Assembly (NCBI GenBank): GCA_965276675.1
Contig: OZ255624.1
Coordinates: 1,860,001-1,924,000, forward strand
Reading direction: 5' to 3'
DNA: 64,000 nucleotides
Origin: G965276675 sp965276675
GTDB taxonomy: Bacteria; Acidobacteriota; Terriglobia; Terriglobales; Acidobacteriaceae
The position numbers were made by a program, and so were the translations under genes. This document shows, one piece after another, positions 60,724 through 64,000 of the stretch. Position 1 is the stretch's first letter. Every line of letters begins with the position of its first letter. The notes under the pieces were generated by a model. That model ran no database searches and had not been told where the DNA came from. It was given only the letters and a program-made list of their open reading frames with translations.

Positions 60724-61689
60724 ATGGTAGAAGCGGTGATGTTGTGGAACGAACCCAACAACCTCTCGCACTGGAACTTCCACCTGGACCCGCAGTGGAA
60801 GCAGTTTGCGGAGATGGCAAAGCTGGGAGCGCGCACTATCCGCGGCGTCAATCCGCGGCTGCCTATCGTGCTAGGCGGCGTCTCCTCCTGCGATGTGGAT
60901 TTCCTGCGGCTGATGCGTTCCTACGGCGTGATCGACGTTGTCGATGCAGCGGCCGTGCACGGCTTTCCGCTCGACTGGAATCACTGGAGCATCAATGAAT
61001 GGCCAGACCGCATCCACGAAGCCGAAGATGTCACCGGCAAACCGATTTGGGTGAGTGAGATCGGCGCCTCCTCTTTTGGCGCGGAAGAGGTGCAACTCTT
61101 CGGCATGGAGCGGATGCTTCAACTCTTGCGCGGTCGTGCCGAACGCATTCATTGGTACAGTCTCTTCGACCTGCCGCCTACTTGGCCGGCAGAGACGCGT
61201 CACAAGGAGGCCGAGGGCAGCTCCTATTACCGGCACTACTATCTTGGTTTGCTACGGCACGATGGCACGCCGAAGCTGGCCGAGCCGCATTTCCCGCAGG
61301 ATGGCTCCGTCGGGCTCTGCCAGTGGTTTCATTTTCAGGATCACCGTTTGGACGATGCGGTGCGCTGGATGGGCGAGCACGGCATTGAGTATCTGCGGAC
61401 CGGGCTGAGCTGGGCCGACTGGTACCGGCCAGATGCTGAGCAGTGGTTCGACCGGCAGATGGAAGCGCTCGCTCCTTTCCGCACCACCATCACGCTCTGT
61501 TTTACGCCCGGTCATCTGGGGCTCGAAGAGCACCACACTAGTCCGCCGCGACGCAATGAAGATTTCGCCGAGTTCGCCGCCTGGGCGATCCAGCGCTATG
61601 CGCCGGCGCGTACACAAGTCATTACGGAAGCGGTCACGGCCGGTAAAGAGTTCATGGAAGAAGAGGGGGTAGCAACCCATAATGGCTAA
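60724..61689 (+). CDS. Clan-A glycoside-hydrolase-like protein
   Basis: A 321-residue TIM-barrel-like protein. MLWNEPNNLSHW contains the NEP motif (acid/base Glu) and KPIWVSEIGASSFG the second Glu expected of a clan-A nucleophile. VSRIHWYSLFDLPPTWP and HWYSLFD segments fit beta-xylosidase-like (GH39-type) annotations. No signal peptide is evident. The start at 60724 lies 28 bases after the methyltransferase, and the end overlaps the next gene by eight bases. Whether it hydrolyses a sugar or makes a glycoside bond is not determinable. Confidence 0.75.
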   Translation: MVEAVMLWNEPNNLSHWNFHLDPQWKQFAEMAKLGARTIRGVNPRLPIVLGGVSSCDVDFLRLMRSYGVIDVVDAAAVHGFPLDWNHWSINEWPDRIHEAEDVTGKPIWVSEIGASSFGAEEVQLFGMERMLQLLRGRAERIHWYSLFDLPPTWPAETRHKEAEGSSYYRHYYLGLLRHDGTPKLAEPHFPQDGSVGLCQWFHFQDHRLDDAVRWMGEHGIEYLRTGLSWADWYRPDAEQWFDRQMEALAPFRTTITLCFTPGHLGLEEHHTSPPRRNEDFAEFAAWAIQRYAPARTQVITEAVTAGKEFMEEEGVATHNG

Positions 61690-62803
61690 GCAGATCTTGA
61701 TTACCGGCGGCGCCGGTTTTGTCGGATCTCACCTTGCAGATGGTCTTCTGCGTGCCGGACACAGCGTCCGCGTCCTCGACGATCTCACCCCTCAAGTCCA
61801 CGCGAATCTCCGGCCGTCGTATCTCTCCGAAGATGTCGAGCTGCTGGTTGGCGATGTGCGCGATCGTGACATGCTGCGCCAGGCGCTCGATGGAGTGGAT
61901 GTCATCTTTCACTTCGCTGCAGCTGTTGGCGTGGGCCAGTCCATGTACGAGATCAGCCGCTACATGAGCATCAATACCCAGGGCACAGCCGAACTACTGC
62001 AAATGGTGCTCGATACCAAGGCAAATGTGCAGAAGCTGGTGGTCGCTTCGTCGATGTCGATCTACGGCGAAGGCATGTATCAATGTGGGGGCTGCCAAGC
62101 GCTTGTTGCCCCGCCCGTGCGTCCGCCGGAGCAGCTGAAAGCAGGTTCCTGGGAGATTGCGTGTCCCACCTGTGGCGGCGCGCTTTCGCCGCGCCCCACC
62201 CGCGAGGACAAGCCCTCTGAGCTGAATTCTATCTACGCACTCTCCAAGCGCGACCAGGAGGAGATGTGTCTCATCTACGGCCGCACCTATGGCCTGCCGG
62301 TTGTCGCGCTCCGTTTTTTTAACATCTACGGAACGCGCCAGGCGCTCTCGAACCCCTATACGGGTGTCGCCGCCATCTTCGCCTCCCGCTTGCTGAACAA
62401 TTTGGCTCCGCTCATCTTCGAGGACGGCGAGCAGATGCGGGACTTCGTCAGTGTGCATGACATCGTTCAAGCGAACCTGCTTGCGATGGAACGCAAGGAG
62501 CAGGACCATGTGGTCATGAACATCGGTTCCGGCCAGCCGATCAGCATCCGCCGGGTGGCAGAGATTCTCTCGCGCTGTCTGGGAAAAGAGATCGCGCCGG
62601 TGGTCACAGGAAAATATCGCGCCGGTGACATCCGCCACTGTTATGCCGATGTGAGCCGGGCACAGCAGCTGCTTGGCTATCAGCCTAGCGTTACGCACGA
62701 GCAAGGTTTTCGCGAGCTGGCAACCTGGTTGACCTCGCAGCAGGCCGAAGATAAAGCCGAAACCATGATCCGCGAGCTTAGTACCTACGGCTTAACAGCC
62801 TGA
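61682..62803 (+). CDS. NAD-dependent sugar epimerase with zinc ribbon (dTDP-L-rhamnose 4-epimerase-like)
   Basis: A 373-residue extended SDR: ILITGGAGFVGSHLADGLL, VASSMSIYGEG and YALSKRDQEEM (Tyr-x-x-x-Lys). Residues about 137-170 insert a zinc-ribbon-like module with two CxxC pairs, QCGGCQA and ACPTCGG. This insert is a feature I associate with Tll/WbiB-type dTDP-L-rhamnose 4-epimerases (6-deoxy-talose synthesis). The start overlaps the glycosidase-like gene by eight bases. Confidence 0.82.
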   Translation: MAKQILITGGAGFVGSHLADGLLRAGHSVRVLDDLTPQVHANLRPSYLSEDVELLVGDVRDRDMLRQALDGVDVIFHFAAAVGVGQSMYEISRYMSINTQGTAELLQMVLDTKANVQKLVVASSMSIYGEGMYQCGGCQALVAPPVRPPEQLKAGSWEIACPTCGGALSPRPTREDKPSELNSIYALSKRDQEEMCLIYGRTYGLPVVALRFFNIYGTRQALSNPYTGVAAIFASRLLNNLAPLIFEDGEQMRDFVSVHDIVQANLLAMERKEQDHVVMNIGSGQPISIRRVAEILSRCLGKEIAPVVTGKYRAGDIRHCYADVSRAQQLLGYQPSVTHEQGFRELATWLTSQQAEDKAETMIRELSTYGLTA

Positions 62804-62829
62804 TATTCGCGACTGGAGGAGCCAAACTG

Positions 62830-63927
62830 ATGCACAGCGATAGCCATCGCCGCGTTCTCATTACCGGAGGCGCAGGCTTTATCGGTTCCAACCTAGCCGC
62901 TCGTCTGCTCACCACGACGGCCGCGCACGTCCGGGTCTTCGACAATCTTTCGCGGCGAGGCGTCGAGCTGAACGCGGAGTGGCTTCAGGCGCTTGGGCGA
63001 GACGGGCGGCTTGAACTCGTCGTGGGCGATGTTCGCGATGTGAAACAGGTCGAAGCCGCGGTCGAGGGCGTGACCGAAATCTATCATCTGGCGGCACAGG
63101 TAGCTGTCACCACCTCTGTTACAGATCCGGAGACCGACTTCGACATCAACGCACGCGGCACGCTCAACGTGCTCGAAGCAGCGCGCAAGCTGGGCAGCAG
63201 GCCTACGCTGCTCTTCACCTCCACCAATAAGGTGTACGGCGGGCTCGAGAGTGTGCCGGTGAAAGCGGCGTATACGCGCTACGTTGCGGTCGACCCCGCC
63301 TTTCGTGGTGTGACCGAACAGATGCCGCTGGACTTCCATTCGCCCTATGGCTGCTCCAAGGGAGCCGCCGATCAGTATGTTCGCGATTACGCTCGCATCT
63401 ACGGCCTGCCCACGACCGTCTTCCGCATGTCGTGCATCTGCGGTCCGCGCCAGCTTGGCACAGAGGATCAGGGTTGGGTGGCTCATTTTCTCTACTCGCT
63501 GCTCTCCGGCAAACAGGTCAACATCTACGGCGATGGCAAGCAGGTGCGCGATGTCTTGCACGTCGACGATTTACTCGATGCGATGGCCGCGGTCACGGAT
63601 CATCTTTCAACAACGCGTGGTCAGGTCTATAACGTAGGAGGCGGCCCTGAACGTTCGGCTTCTGTGATGGAGATGCTGGCCAACATCGAACAACAGACCG
63701 GCCGCACTTTCACCTGCTCCTACAGCGACGTCAGGCCGGGAGATCAGCCGCTCTACATTAGCGATATTTCGAAACTCACCGGGGACACGGGATGGCAGCC
63801 ACGCCGCTCGGTCCGCGAAACTCTCGAAGACATCCACGCGTTCTGGAAGAGCAACCAGGCGATCATCTGCGCACAACATGCAGAGACAGCCGAGCCGGCT
63901 CTACTCTCCGAAGAGCAAGTAGCATGA
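62830..63927 (+). CDS. CDP-paratose 2-epimerase-like extended SDR
   Basis: A 365-residue extended SDR. Start: VLITGGAGFIGSNLAARLL. Very characteristic segments TSTNKVYGGLE, LDFHSPYGCSKGAADQYVRD and GKQVRDVLHVDDLLDAM closely match RfbE, the CDP-paratose 2-epimerase that makes CDP-tyvelose. If true, this operon uses the same CDP-dideoxyhexose pool as the rfb cluster 10 kb upstream. A GGAG sequence lies ten bases before the ATG. The C-terminal 20 residues are extra. Confidence 0.85.
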   Translation: MHSDSHRRVLITGGAGFIGSNLAARLLTTTAAHVRVFDNLSRRGVELNAEWLQALGRDGRLELVVGDVRDVKQVEAAVEGVTEIYHLAAQVAVTTSVTDPETDFDINARGTLNVLEAARKLGSRPTLLFTSTNKVYGGLESVPVKAAYTRYVAVDPAFRGVTEQMPLDFHSPYGCSKGAADQYVRDYARIYGLPTTVFRMSCICGPRQLGTEDQGWVAHFLYSLLSGKQVNIYGDGKQVRDVLHVDDLLDAMAAVTDHLSTTRGQVYNVGGGPERSASVMEMLANIEQQTGRTFTCSYSDVRPGDQPLYISDISKLTGDTGWQPRRSVRETLEDIHAFWKSNQAIICAQHAETAEPALLSEEQVA

Positions 63928-63940
63928 GAGGGCAACGGAC

Positions 63941-64000
63941 ATGAAGTTCGCGCTGGTCAATCCGCAATGGTCCTTCGCCGGCTCCACGTATTTCGGTTGC
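63941..64000 (+). CDS. Start of a probable B12-binding radical SAM protein (cut by window edge)
   Basis: Only 20 codons are present: MKFALVNPQWSFAGSTYFGC. This opening resembles the N-terminal cobalamin-binding domain of B12-dependent radical SAM enzymes, many of which methylate or rearrange sugars and lipids. The gene starts 13 bases after the preceding stop and continues beyond 64000. The call rests on a short match and position. Confidence 0.5.
   Translation, partial: MKFALVNPQWSFAGSTYFGC

Noticed and set aside
1..64000. CRISPR arrays, prophage or insertion-sequence transposases
   Set aside because: No regularly spaced repeats and no transposase, integrase, capsid or Cas-like protein was seen on either strand.

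Overview
The window looks like a chromosomal segment of an acidobacterium (probably Terriglobia/Acidobacteriaceae). This is an inference from gene content: a type-B sdhCAB succinate dehydrogenase, two futalosine-pathway menaquinone genes (mqnD, mqnE), a fused LptF-LptG permease, large secreted phosphoesterases, and many short GC-rich intergenic repeats. There are no phage genes, CRISPR arrays, rRNAs or complete tRNA genes.

Layout. 1-10 kb: two small acidic proteins, sdhCAB (with a small coiled-coil gene between sdhA and sdhB), rdgB, an endonuclease III-like glycosylase, a YjbQ protein, an orphan FlbD-like protein, an ABC exporter and an SDR. 10-18.5 kb: a HugZ/PNPOx-like protein, a repeat-rich gap holding a gene remnant, membrane proteins, a lipoprotein phosphoesterase, a CPA2 antiporter and the LptFG fusion. 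18.7-30 kb: a copZ-copA-csoR copper operon, a two-component system, an aldo/keto reductase, a brnTA toxin-antitoxin pair, a fatty-acid desaturase, a propeller-phosphoesterase and an aldo/keto reductase remnant. 30-46.4 kb: mqnD, bioY, a phosphohexomutase, an FtsB-like protein, a Gcr-family membrane protein, an orphan nuoB, an OmpA-family porin, an Asp-box propeller, a frameshifted metallophosphoesterase, mqnE, a gutted amino-acid permease and two AhpD-like paralogues.

46.5-47.0 kb holds the most striking element: a circularly permuted (two-piece) tmRNA gene. The CCA-ended acceptor half lies upstream of the tag-coding half, separated by a 12-nt loop, and the acceptor stem and helix 2 can be paired by eye. 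Directly behind it is a CDP-3,6-dideoxyhexose cluster (rfbH, glycosyltransferase, rfbF, rfbG, SDR, ThDP enzyme). Its gene set fits synthesis of a branched yersiniose-type sugar.

53.9-64.0 kb: a YegD-like Hsp70, a very large GH13 protein with a lysine/alanine-rich tail, and a tightly packed sugar operon that runs off the right edge (methyltransferase, clan-A glycosidase-like protein, zinc-ribbon epimerase, CDP-paratose 2-epimerase-like enzyme, start of a probable B12-binding radical SAM protein).

Decay is a second theme. Four remnants or frameshifted genes lie next to or among the intergenic repeats, pointing to repeat-associated deletion. All functional calls come from reading the sequence; no database search was run.
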